A model generated the notes under the pieces. The model had not been told where the DNA came from and made no database searches. It saw only the letters and a list, made by a program, of their open reading frames with translations. The translations under genes and the position numbers were made by a program. Shown here in pieces: positions 1 to 9,164 of a stretch of 64,000 nt of DNA (position 1 is the stretch's first letter; every line of letters begins with the position of its first letter). The stretch comes from Arthrobacter sp. D5-1 (GTDB lineage Bacteria; Actinomycetota; Actinomycetes; Actinomycetales; Micrococcaceae). The DNA lies in contig NZ_CP014571.1 in assembly GCF_017357425.1 (NCBI RefSeq), positions 1,736,001 through 1,800,000 on the forward strand. Reading direction: 5' to 3'.

Positions 1-1
1 G

Positions 2-763
2 GCATCCCTGCACCCCGAACGGCTCTGGGCGTATATCGAGGTTGCCAGGGACCACAGGCGTGAAGGTGTGGGCGCCACCCTGCTGACCATGCTTCGCCGC
101 GAAGCCGGGAATTCGCCGTCGGGCGTTTCCAAGCTGCGCAGCAAGGTGGAGCCGGACACAGCCGGTGCGGCGTTCGCCGCGGCAGCGGGACTTGCGCCCA
201 TCCAGCGGTCGCAACTGGTGGTGGTGGAGCCGGAGCCCCTGTCCTTGCCGCGGTTCGGTGACGGTTCCGAGGAAGCCGCGTCCGAGCGAGTGGAGGACCT
301 GGCGACAGGTTCGGTTGAGTTGAGTGACGTTGTGGGCAAGTACTACTCGCACGTCCACCAATGGGACAGCCCCGGGGAGCTCAGCATCGCCACAGTGCAG
401 CGGTTGTTCCTGCATGACCTGACCGGAGCCCATGGCGCGATCGTGCTGCGCGCGCCCAAAGCCAGTGCCTTTGGCCAAGGCGTTCCAGCAACCCGCAAGG
501 GCAAAATCCAGGCCTTCGCCATCAGCTACGCCCAGGGCAACCCGGACGAACCGTCGGATGTCTTCCTGGGGCATGACCCCCAGCTGTCAGCCGACGACGC
601 AGCCGCGGCGGTACGTGATCTCTTGGCGCTCATCGCTTACCAGCACCCGGTACTGCTGGAAGTGGACGAATCCATGACGGCCCTTCGGACGGTTCTGGAG
701 CCACTGCTGGGATCGGGCAAGGCCCATGTGCGCGGCGCGGATACGTTGATCGTCAGCGACTGA
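2..763 (+). CDS. GNAT-family N-acetyltransferase, 5' end outside the window
   Basis: The reading frame is open from base 2, so the N-terminus lies upstream of the window. The visible start carries RDHRREGVGATLLTMLRREA, the acetyl-CoA pyrophosphate-binding motif A (R-x-x-G-x-G/A) of GNAT enzymes. An in-frame GTG at 68 falls inside this motif and is not a true start. The remaining 230 residues look like a second, weaker GNAT-like half, as in actinobacterial double-domain GNATs. Substrate cannot be predicted. A strong hairpin follows the stop codon. The call rests on one motif plus overall length. Confidence 0.6.
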   Translation, partial: ASLHPERLWAYIEVARDHRREGVGATLLTMLRREAGNSPSGVSKLRSKVEPDTAGAAFAAAAGLAPIQRSQLVVVEPEPLSLPRFGDGSEEAASERVEDLATGSVELSDVVGKYYSHVHQWDSPGELSIATVQRLFLHDLTGAHGAIVLRAPKASAFGQGVPATRKGKIQAFAISYAQGNPDEPSDVFLGHDPQLSADDAAAAVRDLLALIAYQHPVLLEVDESMTALRTVLEPLLGSGKAHVRGADTLIVSD

Positions 764-780
764 GCAGTGTTGATCGGCTG

Positions 781-828
781 GATCCCGTGCTGCCTGCATT
801 CTGCGGGCGGCACGGGATCTTGTGCTTT
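781..828 (+). terminator. Rho-independent terminator after the GNAT gene
   Basis: A 14-bp stem pairs GATCCCGTGCTGCC with GGCGGCACGGGATC, including one G-T wobble, around a loop of about 10 nt, and is followed by a T-rich TTGTGCTTT. It sits 17 nt after the GNAT stop and ends that transcription unit before the YibE/F gene. Confidence 0.7.
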
Positions 829-891
829 ATGGCTGAACTCTGCAGTGGGCCTGGTCCCGCGTAGGGTTAAGGGCATGAGGTTTTGCTGCTG

Positions 892-2409
892 ATGGGCCAC
901 GGTCACTCCCACGGACATTCTGAAAGTTCCGAGCCAACACCGCAGGCCCTTGCCTCGCGAAAGAGGGCCAACTGGATTCTGGCGGCCATACTGGTTCCGC
1001 TGGGCGTCCTGACGCTCGTGGCCATGATGGTCATGTGGCCTTCCGGAAGCCGGGAGGGAATCACATTCTCGAGCCCCTACCAGGCTGCCCCGGGTGTTAC
1101 CTTCGATACCGGGCGGATCCAGAGCGTCGTGGTGGAAAGCTGCACGCAAACGGGCCAAACTGACACGGGACAGCCCAACACGGGACAGCCCAGCACTGGC
1201 CAACCCGACTCCAACCAGGGTGGGCAGGCCGGCGGTTCCCAGTGCACCTTCGCCTTCACGGAGCCGGACAAGGGCGGGGACGTGGTCAAGGTGGTCATCA
1301 ACCCTGATGTGGCAATGTCCCACGGTGTGGACGTGGGGGATTCCATCAGGTACCTGAACCTTTCAGCAGTCCAAGGCGCCAACGCGGGCAGCGGCGCTCC
1401 GGCCTTCGTCTTCGTCGACTTCGTCCGCAGCATTCCCATCGCCCTCCTGGCCGTCTTGTACGCAGCGGTGGTCATAGCTGTGGCACGCTGGCGTGGTTTC
1501 CGGGCGCTGCTTGGCTTGGTGGGCGCCTATTTCGTCCTGGTGAGCTTCATCCTGCCGGGTCTGGTGGAAGGCAAGCCACCGCTGCTTTTGGCGTTGGTGG
1601 GGTCCACGGTGATCATGATCGGGGTCCTGTACTTCGCGCACGGATTCTCGGCGCGAACATCCACGGCATTGCTGGGCACCATTTTTGGGCTCAGCATTAC
1701 CGCGCTGTTGGCGGCCTGGGCTACGGACGCCGCCAACCTGGCGGGTGTGGGAAACCACGATGCCTCCACTTTGGTGAACATGTCACCCCAGATCTCCATC
1801 TCCGGGATCATCCTCTGCGGCCTCATCATTTCCGGCCTTGGCGTGCTCAACGACGTCACCATCACCCAGTCATCTGCCGTGTGGGAATTGTATGAACTGG
1901 CGCCCAACACCACGGCCCGGAAACTGTTCACCTCGGCCATGAGGATCGGTCGGGACCATATCGCCTCCACGGTGTACACCATCGCTTTTGCCTATGCGGG
2001 CGCCGCCCTGCCGATCCTCATCATCGTGATGCTGTACGACCGCCCGCTGGCCGAAGCCCTGACCAGCGCCGAGCTGTCCGAGGAAGTCATCCGGACCCTG
2101 GTGGGATCCATCGGCCTGGTCCTCGCGATCCCCGTCACCACACTGATCGCTGTCCTGGTGGTCAAGGCCACCGGTATGAAGCGCCTCGCCGCCGCTGGTG
2201 GGCCGTCAGTGACTGCCGACGAGCTGAACGATACCGGTGCGCTGGCAGCAGCCGCCGCCGTCGTGGGTTCGGCCCCCCACGACAAGCAAAAGACGCAGGA
2301 AGCGCACGACGCCGGTACGGGCCAGGGCGCTTCCGGCCGTCCGGCGCGTCCAGGGAGCCGCCGCGCCCAGCGGGAAGCGGAGCGGCATGGCAGGGACGAA
2401 ACAAGGTAG
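892..2409 (+). CDS. YibE/F-family multipass membrane protein
   Basis: The protein has about 505 residues. It starts with a His-rich MGHGHSHGHS segment, followed by one membrane segment, an extracytoplasmic region of about 120 residues, then seven or so hydrophobic segments typical of YibE/F proteins. The extracytoplasmic part contains a TGQP-type repeat encoded by 15-bp DNA repeats (1163-1207). ATG 892 is preferred because GAGG at 877-880 lies 11 nt upstream; a TTG at 883 is in frame but too close to it. The C-terminal tail is charged and rich in Arg/Glu. Family function is unknown; transport or a membrane-associated metal role is only a guess from the N-terminal histidines. Confidence 0.8.
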   Translation: MGHGHSHGHSESSEPTPQALASRKRANWILAAILVPLGVLTLVAMMVMWPSGSREGITFSSPYQAAPGVTFDTGRIQSVVVESCTQTGQTDTGQPNTGQPSTGQPDSNQGGQAGGSQCTFAFTEPDKGGDVVKVVINPDVAMSHGVDVGDSIRYLNLSAVQGANAGSGAPAFVFVDFVRSIPIALLAVLYAAVVIAVARWRGFRALLGLVGAYFVLVSFILPGLVEGKPPLLLALVGSTVIMIGVLYFAHGFSARTSTALLGTIFGLSITALLAAWATDAANLAGVGNHDASTLVNMSPQISISGIILCGLIISGLGVLNDVTITQSSAVWELYELAPNTTARKLFTSAMRIGRDHIASTVYTIAFAYAGAALPILIIVMLYDRPLAEALTSAELSEEVIRTLVGSIGLVLAIPVTTLIAVLVVKATGMKRLAAAGGPSVTADELNDTGALAAAAAVVGSAPHDKQKTQEAHDAGTGQGASGRPARPGSRRAQREAERHGRDETR

Positions 2410-2531
2410 CGCGTGATCGTGCCGGTCTTTGCTCCGCCCGCTGGACTGCGCGGAGATTGGCGAACACGGTGTATTGCCCAACTATGTGGCGGGATTCCGG
2501 CCGATTTGCCTCGCTTTGCAACAATGGATAG

Positions 2532-3713
2532 GTGACTGTAGTAGCAACGCCCCCCGCACCAAAGCTCGAGCTCCCGCCCTTGAAGCTCGGCGGGATCACC
2601 GTGGACACCCCGGTGATCCTTGCCCCCATGGCGGGCATCACCAACTCGGCCTTCCGCAGGCTCTGCCGTGAATACGGCGGCGGCATGTACGTGGCCGAGA
2701 TGGTCACTTCCCGTGCCCTGGTGGAACGGACGCCGGAATCGTTGCGCATCATCTCCCACGATGAGGACGAGAAAGTCCGTTCCGTGCAGCTCTACGGTGT
2801 GGATCCGGTGACGGTGGGTGCCGCGGTTCGAATGCTCGTGGAAGAAGACCGTGCGGATCACATCGACCTGAACTTCGGCTGCCCCGTACCCAAGGTCACC
2901 CGGCGCGGTGGCGGCTCGGCGCTCCCGTGGAAGATCGATCTCTTTACGTCCATCGTGCAGACGGCGGTCAAGGAAGCGTCCAAGGGCGGAATCCCGCTGA
3001 CCATTAAGATGCGCAAGGGTATCGACGAAGACCATTTGACGTACCTCGACGCGGGCCGCATCGCCCGCGACGCAGGCGTGGCCGCCGTCGCCCTTCATGG
3101 ACGCACGGCCGCCCAGTTCTACTCCGGGCAGGCCGACTGGTCCGCCATCGCACGTCTTCGCGAAGCGCTTCCGGATATCCCCGTGTTGGGCAACGGCGAC
3201 ATCTGGTCCGCTGAGGATGCGGTCCGCATGGTGCGGGAAACGGGTGTGGACGGCGTCGTGGTTGGCCGCGGTTGCCAGGGCCGTCCGTGGTTGTTCGGGG
3301 ACCTGCAGGCAGCTTTCGAAGGCAGTGACCAGCGGCACCGCCCCGGACTCCGGGAAGTGGCTGAGGGGGTTTACCGGCACGCCGAGCTCATGGTGGAGAC
3401 CTTCGGCAACGACGAATACAAGGCGCTTCGCGAAATCCGCAAGCACATGGCCTGGTACTTCAAGGGCTACGTGGTGGGCGGCGAGCTCCGCGCCAAACTG
3501 GCTACGGTCCCCACCCTCGAGGTGCTGCGCGAATACCTCGATGAACTGGACATGGACTCGCCCTACCCGGGTGTCGATTCAGAAGGTCCCCGGGGCCGCG
3601 CCGGCTCGCCCAAGAAGCCGGCCTTGCCGAAAGACTGGCTGGTGAGCCGTCAGCTGAACGCTGAACAGAGCGCGGATATCTCGGCTGCGGAGCTGGACGT
3701 TTCGGGCGGCTAG
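2532..3713 (+). CDS. dusB: tRNA-dihydrouridine synthase DusB
   Basis: This FMN-dependent enzyme reduces uridine to dihydrouridine in tRNA D-loops, using NADPH. The 393-residue protein opens its TIM barrel with PVILAPMAGITNSAFRR and carries LNFGCPVPKVTRRGGGSAL, where Cys117 is the expected catalytic acid. The FMN-binding end is VDGVVVGRGCQGRPWLF. The start is GTG 2532, directly after an in-frame TAG. The dgt gene follows 64 nt downstream on the same strand. Length is somewhat above the usual 320-350 residues because of a C-terminal tail rich in Ser, Pro and Lys. Confidence 0.93.
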   Translation: MTVVATPPAPKLELPPLKLGGITVDTPVILAPMAGITNSAFRRLCREYGGGMYVAEMVTSRALVERTPESLRIISHDEDEKVRSVQLYGVDPVTVGAAVRMLVEEDRADHIDLNFGCPVPKVTRRGGGSALPWKIDLFTSIVQTAVKEASKGGIPLTIKMRKGIDEDHLTYLDAGRIARDAGVAAVALHGRTAAQFYSGQADWSAIARLREALPDIPVLGNGDIWSAEDAVRMVRETGVDGVVVGRGCQGRPWLFGDLQAAFEGSDQRHRPGLREVAEGVYRHAELMVETFGNDEYKALREIRKHMAWYFKGYVVGGELRAKLATVPTLEVLREYLDELDMDSPYPGVDSEGPRGRAGSPKKPALPKDWLVSRQLNAEQSADISAAELDVSGG

Positions 3714-3777
3714 CCTCACACGTGTAAGACTGACTCAAGAAGCTCCACACCCCGGCGCTTGAAGGAGGCAGATACCC

Positions 3778-5094
3778 ATGGGAACCGAAGCGATACTTGG
3801 CCACGACGGGACGGCCCACGATTTTGTGCTGGCCATCCCCGGTTACGCCGAGGCAGATTCCGCGCGGTGGGTTGAAGAGCCGCGCAAGAGCAACTATCGC
3901 TCCGATTTTGAACGGGACCGCGCCAGGGTCCTGCACTCTTCGGCCCTGCGCAGGCTCGGTGCAAAAACACAGGTTGTTGCCCCGGACACTGATGACTTTG
4001 TCCGGACCAGGCTGACCCACAGCTTGGAAGTGGCCCAGGTGGGCCGTGAACTGGGACGTTCCCTTGGCTGCGATCCGGACGTGGTGGACACCGCATGCCT
4101 GAGCCACGACCTCGGCCACCCGCCCTTCGGCCACAACGGCGAGTCCGCGCTGAATGAAGTGGCGCACACCATTGGTGGATTCGAAGGCAACGCCCAAACA
4201 CTGCGCCTGCTGACCCGGCTCGAACCCAAAGTGCTCGCCGAGGACGGACGGCCGGCAGGGCTCAACCTGACCCGCGCCAGTCTCGATGCTGCGTCCAAAT
4301 ACCCGTGGTCCGCCGTCGACGCTCCCGTCATCCATGGCCACCGCACCAGCAAGTTCGGCGCCTACGAGGACGATCTTCCGGTCTTTGAATGGCTGCGCGA
4401 GGGTGCCCCCGGGAACCGGTCCTGCATCGAGGCCCAGGTGATGGACCTGGCGGACGACATTTCCTACTCGGTCCACGACGTCGAGGACGCGATCGTAGCG
4501 GGTCATTTCCAGCTCAAATGGATGGACAACCCGGACCATCGGGCGCGCGTGGTGGGTTACACCAAACAGTGGTACCTGCCGCACAACGACCCCGCCGAAA
4601 TCGACGCCGCCCTGGCTCGGCTGGAAGCCACCGAGGTCTGGGTCCGCGAGGCGGATGGCAGCCGTAAATCGATGGCTGCCCTGAAGGATATGACCAGCCA
4701 GTTGATCGGCCGGTTCTGCCAAAGCGCCATGGAAACCACGCGGGCGCACTTTGGCCCGGCCAACCTGACCCGCTATGACGCAGAGCTCATGGTTCCTGAG
4801 GACACCGTTACCGAAATCGCGGTGCTCAAGGGTCTGGCCACCACGTTTGTCATCTCCACCGACCACCGCCAGCCCGTTTACGAACGCCAGCGCGAAGTGC
4901 TGCACGCGCTCGTGGGTGTTTTGAACGCCTCCGGCGACCGCCATCTGGAGCCAATGTTCGCCGCGGACTGGCGTGACGCCGCCGACGACGGTGCCCGGTT
5001 GCGCGTAGTGATCGACCAGGTCGCTTCGCTGACGGATGTCTCCGCGCTGGCCGTGTACGAACGCCTCGTGGGCAGTCTTCCATCCCTCTGGTAA
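3778..5094 (+). CDS. dgt: Deoxyguanosinetriphosphate triphosphohydrolase-like protein
   Basis: An HD-superfamily dNTPase that cleaves dNTPs to deoxynucleosides and triphosphate. The 438-residue sequence shows the metal site: RLTHSLEVAQVGREL (His), LSHDLGHPPFGHNGE (His-Asp pair), and the distal Asp in MDLADDISYSVHD. ATG 3778 has a strong Shine-Dalgarno (GAAGGAGG at 3760-3767). The order dusB-dgt-dnaG is common in actinobacteria and ties dNTP pool control to replication priming. The exact nucleotide preference of this non-E. coli-type Dgt cannot be read from sequence. Confidence 0.92.
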   Translation: MGTEAILGHDGTAHDFVLAIPGYAEADSARWVEEPRKSNYRSDFERDRARVLHSSALRRLGAKTQVVAPDTDDFVRTRLTHSLEVAQVGRELGRSLGCDPDVVDTACLSHDLGHPPFGHNGESALNEVAHTIGGFEGNAQTLRLLTRLEPKVLAEDGRPAGLNLTRASLDAASKYPWSAVDAPVIHGHRTSKFGAYEDDLPVFEWLREGAPGNRSCIEAQVMDLADDISYSVHDVEDAIVAGHFQLKWMDNPDHRARVVGYTKQWYLPHNDPAEIDAALARLEATEVWVREADGSRKSMAALKDMTSQLIGRFCQSAMETTRAHFGPANLTRYDAELMVPEDTVTEIAVLKGLATTFVISTDHRQPVYERQREVLHALVGVLNASGDRHLEPMFAADWRDAADDGARLRVVIDQVASLTDVSALAVYERLVGSLPSLW

Positions 5095-5153
5095 CTCCGG
5101 AGCCGCAGACGTTAACGGCGGGGTCATTGGGGGCAAGCGACTAGGATGGTGAC

Positions 5154-7043
5154 GTGGCTGGCCTGATCAAACGTGAAGATATCGACGAAGTACGCCAGCG
5201 CACGGATATCAAGGAAGTCGTTGACGGTTACGTCACCCTCAAGGGCGCCGGGCTGGGCAGCTTCAAGGGCTTGTGCCCCTTCCACGACGAACGCTCGCCC
5301 TCCTTCACTGTTCGCCCGCAAGTGGGCAGGTACCACTGCTTCGGCTGCGGGGAGGACGGGGATGCCATCTCCTTCGTCCAGAAGATGGACCACAGCTCCT
5401 TCCACGAAGCTGTTGAGAAGCTGGCCGCCAGGATCGGCTACGAGCTGCGTTACGAGGACGGCGGCACCGGGCCCAGCCGCGAGGAAGTGGGAAAGCGCCA
5501 GCGCCTGCTGGACGCTCACAAGATCGCCGACGAGTTCTTCCGCGCCCAGCTGCTGACCCCCGGCGCGGCCGAAGGGCGCAACTTCCTCGATGGACGCGGC
5601 TTCGACCGCGCCGCTGCCGAGCATTTTGGCGTGGGCTATGCCCCCCAAGGCTGGGACTCGTTGCTCAAGCACCTCCGCGGGCGCGGGTTCACGGATGCTG
5701 AATTGAAACTCACCGGGATGTTCTCCGAAGGAAACCGGGGCATCTATGACCGCTTCCGGGGGAGGCTCATCTGGCCCATCCGCGACATCGCCGGGGACAC
5801 GATCGGATTCGGCGCCCGCAAGCTCTACGAGGACGATCAAGGCCCCAAGTACCTGAACACTCCGGAGACCACGCTCTACAAAAAGTCACAGGTCCTCTAC
5901 GGGATCGACATCGCCAAGCGGAACATCGCCAAGGAACGGCAACTGGTGGTGGTGGAAGGGTACACGGACGTCATGGCCTGCCATCTGGCAGGAGTCACGA
6001 CGGCGGTGGCCACCTGCGGTACTGCGTTCGGCACCGAACACATCAAGGTGGCCCGGCGGCTGCTTTCGGACGACGGCAGCGGCGGTGAGGTCATCTTCAC
6101 CTTCGACGGCGACGCCGCAGGACAGAAAGCCGCCCTGAGGGCCTTCGAGGAAGACCAGCGCTTCACTGCCCAGACGTACGTCGCCGTGGAGCCCTCCGGC
6201 GCGGATCCTTGCGATCTTCGCCAGCTCAAGGGCGACGCCGCGGTGCGCGACCTCATCGGTACCCGAAAGCCCCTCTTTGAGTTCGCCATCCGGGCCACGC
6301 TTCGCCGGCACAACCTGGACACGGTGGAAGGCCGTGTGGCGGCACTGCGCGAGGCCGCCCCAGTGGTGGCGCAAATCAGGGACTCCGCCACGAGGCCCGG
6401 CTACACGCGCAACCTGGCCGGCTGGCTGGGTATGCCTATCGAGGAAGTCAGCAGCTACGTTGGGGCGGCCGCCAAGCGCGCCGCATCCGGTGGCAATGCG
6501 TCAGCTCCGGCCGGTCCGGGCGGGCAATCGGCCGCCGCAGCCCCGCCGTCGGGCAGTCCTGTCTTCCAACGGCCCGATCCCAGGGACCCCATTGCGGGTA
6601 TGGAACGCCAGGCATTGGAAGTTGTCCTCCAGGAGCCGGGGGTGTTGGGCGGGGGCGCCTGGGAGCGTTTCGAGGCCTCGCACTTCGCCACCCCTGCGTA
6701 TGCGGCGGTCCACACGGCCGTGCGGGCTGCCGGACTTGCCCACTCGGCTGATCCGGTGGCGTGGGTGGAGCAGGTCCGCCAGGAAGTTCCCGAGCCTTTG
6801 CGGCCCTTGGTGTCCGAGTTGGCAGTGACACCCTTGCCCGCCAGTACACCGGAGGCCATGCAGCGGTACTGCCGCGATATCCTGGCCCGCCTCTTCGAGC
6901 TGCAGATCACCCGTATCAAGGCAGACAAGATGGGCCAGCTGCAACGCCTGGATGCGGGAGCCAATCCGGAAGAATTCCAGCGGCTGAACCGTGAGTTGAT
7001 GGTGTTGGAAATGGAGCGCCGATCCTTGCGATCGGACGGGTGA
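5154..7043 (+). CDS. dnaG: DNA primase DnaG
   Basis: This enzyme makes RNA primers for chromosome replication together with the replicative helicase. Domain order in 629 residues: an N-terminal zinc-binding domain (CPFHDERSPSF and YHCFGCGEDGD), the RNA polymerase core with Toprim motifs (VVVEGYTDVMACHLAG and FTFDGDAAGQKAALRAF), then a low-complexity Ala/Gly/Pro linker near residues 440-475 and a helical C-terminal helicase-binding domain. The start is GTG 5154. Two tRNA-Asn genes follow immediately. Confidence 0.96.
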   Translation: MAGLIKREDIDEVRQRTDIKEVVDGYVTLKGAGLGSFKGLCPFHDERSPSFTVRPQVGRYHCFGCGEDGDAISFVQKMDHSSFHEAVEKLAARIGYELRYEDGGTGPSREEVGKRQRLLDAHKIADEFFRAQLLTPGAAEGRNFLDGRGFDRAAAEHFGVGYAPQGWDSLLKHLRGRGFTDAELKLTGMFSEGNRGIYDRFRGRLIWPIRDIAGDTIGFGARKLYEDDQGPKYLNTPETTLYKKSQVLYGIDIAKRNIAKERQLVVVEGYTDVMACHLAGVTTAVATCGTAFGTEHIKVARRLLSDDGSGGEVIFTFDGDAAGQKAALRAFEEDQRFTAQTYVAVEPSGADPCDLRQLKGDAAVRDLIGTRKPLFEFAIRATLRRHNLDTVEGRVAALREAAPVVAQIRDSATRPGYTRNLAGWLGMPIEEVSSYVGAAAKRAASGGNASAPAGPGGQSAAAAPPSGSPVFQRPDPRDPIAGMERQALEVVLQEPGVLGGGAWERFEASHFATPAYAAVHTAVRAAGLAHSADPVAWVEQVRQEVPEPLRPLVSELAVTPLPASTPEAMQRYCRDILARLFELQITRIKADKMGQLQRLDAGANPEEFQRLNRELMVLEMERRSLRSDG

Positions 7044-7096
7044 GAACCTCGATTTCGTTTTCCGGCGGGCCCCTGTTAAGCTAGTAACCGCTTCAT

Positions 7097-7169
7097 TCCT
7101 CCGTAGCTCAATTGGCAGAGCATTCGACTGTTAATCGAAGGGTTACTGGTTCAAGTCCAGTCGGAGGAG
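7097..7169 (+). tRNA. tRNA-Asn (GTT), copy 1
   Basis: The 73-nt cloverleaf has acceptor stem TCCTCCG/CGGAGGA, D-arm GCTCAATTGGCAGAGC, anticodon stem-loop TTCGACTGTTAATCGAA with anticodon GTT, T-arm ACTGGTTCAAGTCCAGT and G73. CCA is not encoded. It is identical to the copy at 7286-7358 and has its own promoter-like region and terminator. Confidence 0.97.
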
Positions 7170-7174
7170 CGCAC

Positions 7175-7214
7175 AATACCCCCGTTCCGAGCTTTCGGAG
7201 CGGGGGTATTTTTA
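7175..7214 (+). terminator. Terminator after first tRNA-Asn
   Basis: A 16-bp stem (AATACCCCCGTTCCGA with TCGGAGCGGGGGTATT, one G-T pair) encloses a 4-nt loop and runs into a T-stretch. A second small hairpin, ATACCCC/GGGGTAT at 7214-7230, follows at once. Confidence 0.85.
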
Positions 7215-7285
7215 TACCCCTCAGGGGTATCCGGAGTCGATTTCGCATTCCGGTAGAACCTTTGCTAAAGTCATAACCGCTTCAT

Positions 7286-7358
7286 TCCTCCGTAGCTCAA
7301 TTGGCAGAGCATTCGACTGTTAATCGAAGGGTTACTGGTTCAAGTCCAGTCGGAGGAG
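7286..7358 (+). tRNA. tRNA-Asn (GTT), copy 2
   Basis: Identical over all 73 nt to the copy 189 bp upstream. The two copies also share the upstream AACCGCTTCAT and a TCGATTTCG...TTCCGG block, so the promoter was duplicated together with the gene. Confidence 0.97.
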
Positions 7359-7363
7359 CATAA

Positions 7364-7406
7364 GAACCCCGCATCGGCGTCACGCCGGTGCGGGGTTCGT
7401 CTTTTC
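7364..7406. terminator. Bidirectional terminator between tRNA-Asn 2 and the convergent gene
   Basis: A 16-bp stem GAACCCCGCATCGGCG / CGCCGGTGCGGGGTTC (one G-T wobble) with a 3-nt loop is followed by a T-rich run on the plus strand. The minus-strand gene ends at 7407, so the hairpin may serve both directions. Confidence 0.8.
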
Positions 7407-7814
7407 CTAGACGAAATCCATCTCCACTTGCAGGAACCGGGCGGCCTCGGCAACAGCTGCAAGGAACGAATCCTGCTCAGTGGGCGGGGTCCTGGGTTCG
7501 CGCGGATGCCACTCGTGCGGGGCTGAATAGACGCGGGTGAATCCGCCACCGGGCGGGGCATAGAAGATTCCGAATCGCTGGACCGGCCACTCAGGGGAAG
7601 TCTCCGGCGCAACCAGCAGGGCGGCGTCGGCCTGGGGGTTGTACCACTGGGCGATGGGCCGGCGGCGGTCATCCGTGAAGAGGCCCGCGGCGTAAAGGGC
7701 GGCCGACTGCGGGCTGGTCACCGAGCACAGACGGTCCCACCACAGCGGCAGGATGCGTTCATCCCGACGCTGCCACGGTGCCGGAAGCGGCTGCAGCTCT
7801 TGCCCATGTGGCAC
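7407..7814 (-). CDS. Conserved-type hypothetical protein, 135 aa
   Basis: A soluble protein that I do not recognise. It is rich in Trp, Pro and Arg (LPLWWDRLCSVTSPQSAALY in the first third, QWYNPQADAALL in the middle), with no signal peptide or membrane segment. The ATG is at 7814. Codon use matches its neighbours, and it sits between the tRNA terminator and the esterase gene on the same strand (44 nt away). It could be a small Arthrobacter-type family of unknown role. Confidence 0.6.
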   Translation of the reverse strand: MPHGQELQPLPAPWQRRDERILPLWWDRLCSVTSPQSAALYAAGLFTDDRRRPIAQWYNPQADAALLVAPETSPEWPVQRFGIFYAPPGGGFTRVYSAPHEWHPREPRTPPTEQDSFLAAVAEAARFLQVEMDFV

Positions 7815-7858
7815 ACCCCAACTTTATCGCCGGTTCGGGGCCTGCAACAGGGGGAGCC

Positions 7859-9142
7859 CTAGCGGGAGAGCCCCAGCCGGGGATACAGCACCTCGAAGCC
7901 TTTGGCCAGGCCCGCATTGAGGGCCAGTCCCACGTGGCCGCCGTTGGGGACCTCGTAATAGGTCACCGTCATGCCCGCCGCCTGTGCAGCGGCGGAGACA
8001 GCTTTCGCCGCGGCTACATACGTCACGTCGTCGGATCCGACAGTGAAGACGGCTGTCGTATCAGGGAACTGCTTGCCCTTCATGATGTTGATGGGCTTCT
8101 GGGCGTCGTAGTCGGCCTGGTTGCCGCCGAAGATGGTTGCGAGGTTGCCTGCGGGGTCCTCGGCTCCCGGGAACTCTTCGCCGGAGATGTCCACCACGTT
8201 GCCCCACATTTTCGGGTACTTAACGGCGAAGGAGATGGCGCACTGGCCGCCGTTGGAGTAACCGGCGATGGTCCAATGCTCCCGGTCCGGGAGGATGGTG
8301 AGGTTGGCTTTGGCCCAGTTCACTACGTCCTCATTGATGTACTTCTCTACGTTGCCGTACTTGGTGGTGTCCAAACAGAGGGTGTCGTTCTCATCCGGGC
8401 CGATCTGGTCAGCCACGATCGCAATCGGCGCCAGGCCGTTGTTCTTCGCCGCGAAGTCATCCAGTGCCGCCGAGACGTACTGGGGGTCGGGTAGGCCTGG
8501 TTGGCCCATCATGAGGACGAACAGGGGAAGCCGGGGAGGATTGTCCGTCAGGGCCGCGGGAGGCAGGTAGATGCCGGCGGGCCTGGCCTCAAATCCGGAG
8601 GCCGTCGGCGGTATCACCTGGGTGCCCACCTTGCCCTTGGATGGCATGGTGGCCGGGGGTTTCCAGCTTTGCCACAGTGGTCCTGCCGGTATGGAGGCGT
8701 CCGGGTTGGGCTTGTTCAACTGGATGGCGCCTTCGGTGGAAATCCCCAGGGCCGAGCCCAAGGTCTTGTTCAGCCCGAACTCGGTGTTGATGCCCAGCCC
8801 CGCGACGAGGACAAAAACGGGGATGGAGACTGCAGCCACCACTTTCCGCCAAGCACGGCTGTGGCGGAAGCTGACCACCGACAGTCCCAGCGCGGCGAAG
8901 CAGGAGATGGCCCAGAACCATACGCGGGGAGTCAGGCCAACATGGAAGACGTCCATGACGTCCTCGATGATCCACACCGTCAGCCACCCCAGCAGGGCAG
9001 CGGAAACAATGGCAATGATCGCGGTCAGCGCCCACCGGGCTGACGGCCTGAGGAAAAGCACCAGAAAGAACACGACGCCGATCGCCCCGGCAATGGTCAT
9101 GACTACAGGGCCGCTGATCTCAAGTTTCAGGAGGTCGTCCAT
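7859..9142 (-). CDS. Membrane-anchored alpha/beta-hydrolase esterase
   Basis: The 427-residue protein has four membrane segments in residues 10-120, then an extracytoplasmic esterase domain of the antigen 85/esterase D type. The catalytic triad is visible: Ser296 in HWTIAGYSNGGQ (G-x-S-x-G), an Asp at 371-372 in VGSDDVTY and His403 in NGGHVG. ATG 9142 is chosen because the frame upstream of it is the antisense of the preceding gene. It starts 22 nt after the stop of the MprF-like gene, implying one transcript. By analogy with synthase/hydrolase pairs described for aminoacylated lipids in other Gram-positives, it may act on lipids made by its neighbour; this is inference. Confidence 0.8.
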   Translation of the reverse strand: MDDLLKLEISGPVVMTIAGAIGVVFFLVLFLRPSARWALTAIIAIVSAALLGWLTVWIIEDVMDVFHVGLTPRVWFWAISCFAALGLSVVSFRHSRAWRKVVAAVSIPVFVLVAGLGINTEFGLNKTLGSALGISTEGAIQLNKPNPDASIPAGPLWQSWKPPATMPSKGKVGTQVIPPTASGFEARPAGIYLPPAALTDNPPRLPLFVLMMGQPGLPDPQYVSAALDDFAAKNNGLAPIAIVADQIGPDENDTLCLDTTKYGNVEKYINEDVVNWAKANLTILPDREHWTIAGYSNGGQCAISFAVKYPKMWGNVVDISGEEFPGAEDPAGNLATIFGGNQADYDAQKPINIMKGKQFPDTTAVFTVGSDDVTYVAAAKAVSAAAQAAGMTVTYYEVPNGGHVGLALNAGLAKGFEVLYPRLGLSR

Positions 9143-9164
9143 GGCTGGGAACACCGCCTGCCCC

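Noticed and set aside
1992..5136. Long minus-strand open frames opposite dusB and dgt (up to 544 codons)
   Set aside because: They lie antisense to genes with clear motifs, have biased composition typical of GC-rich antisense frames, and match no recognisable family.
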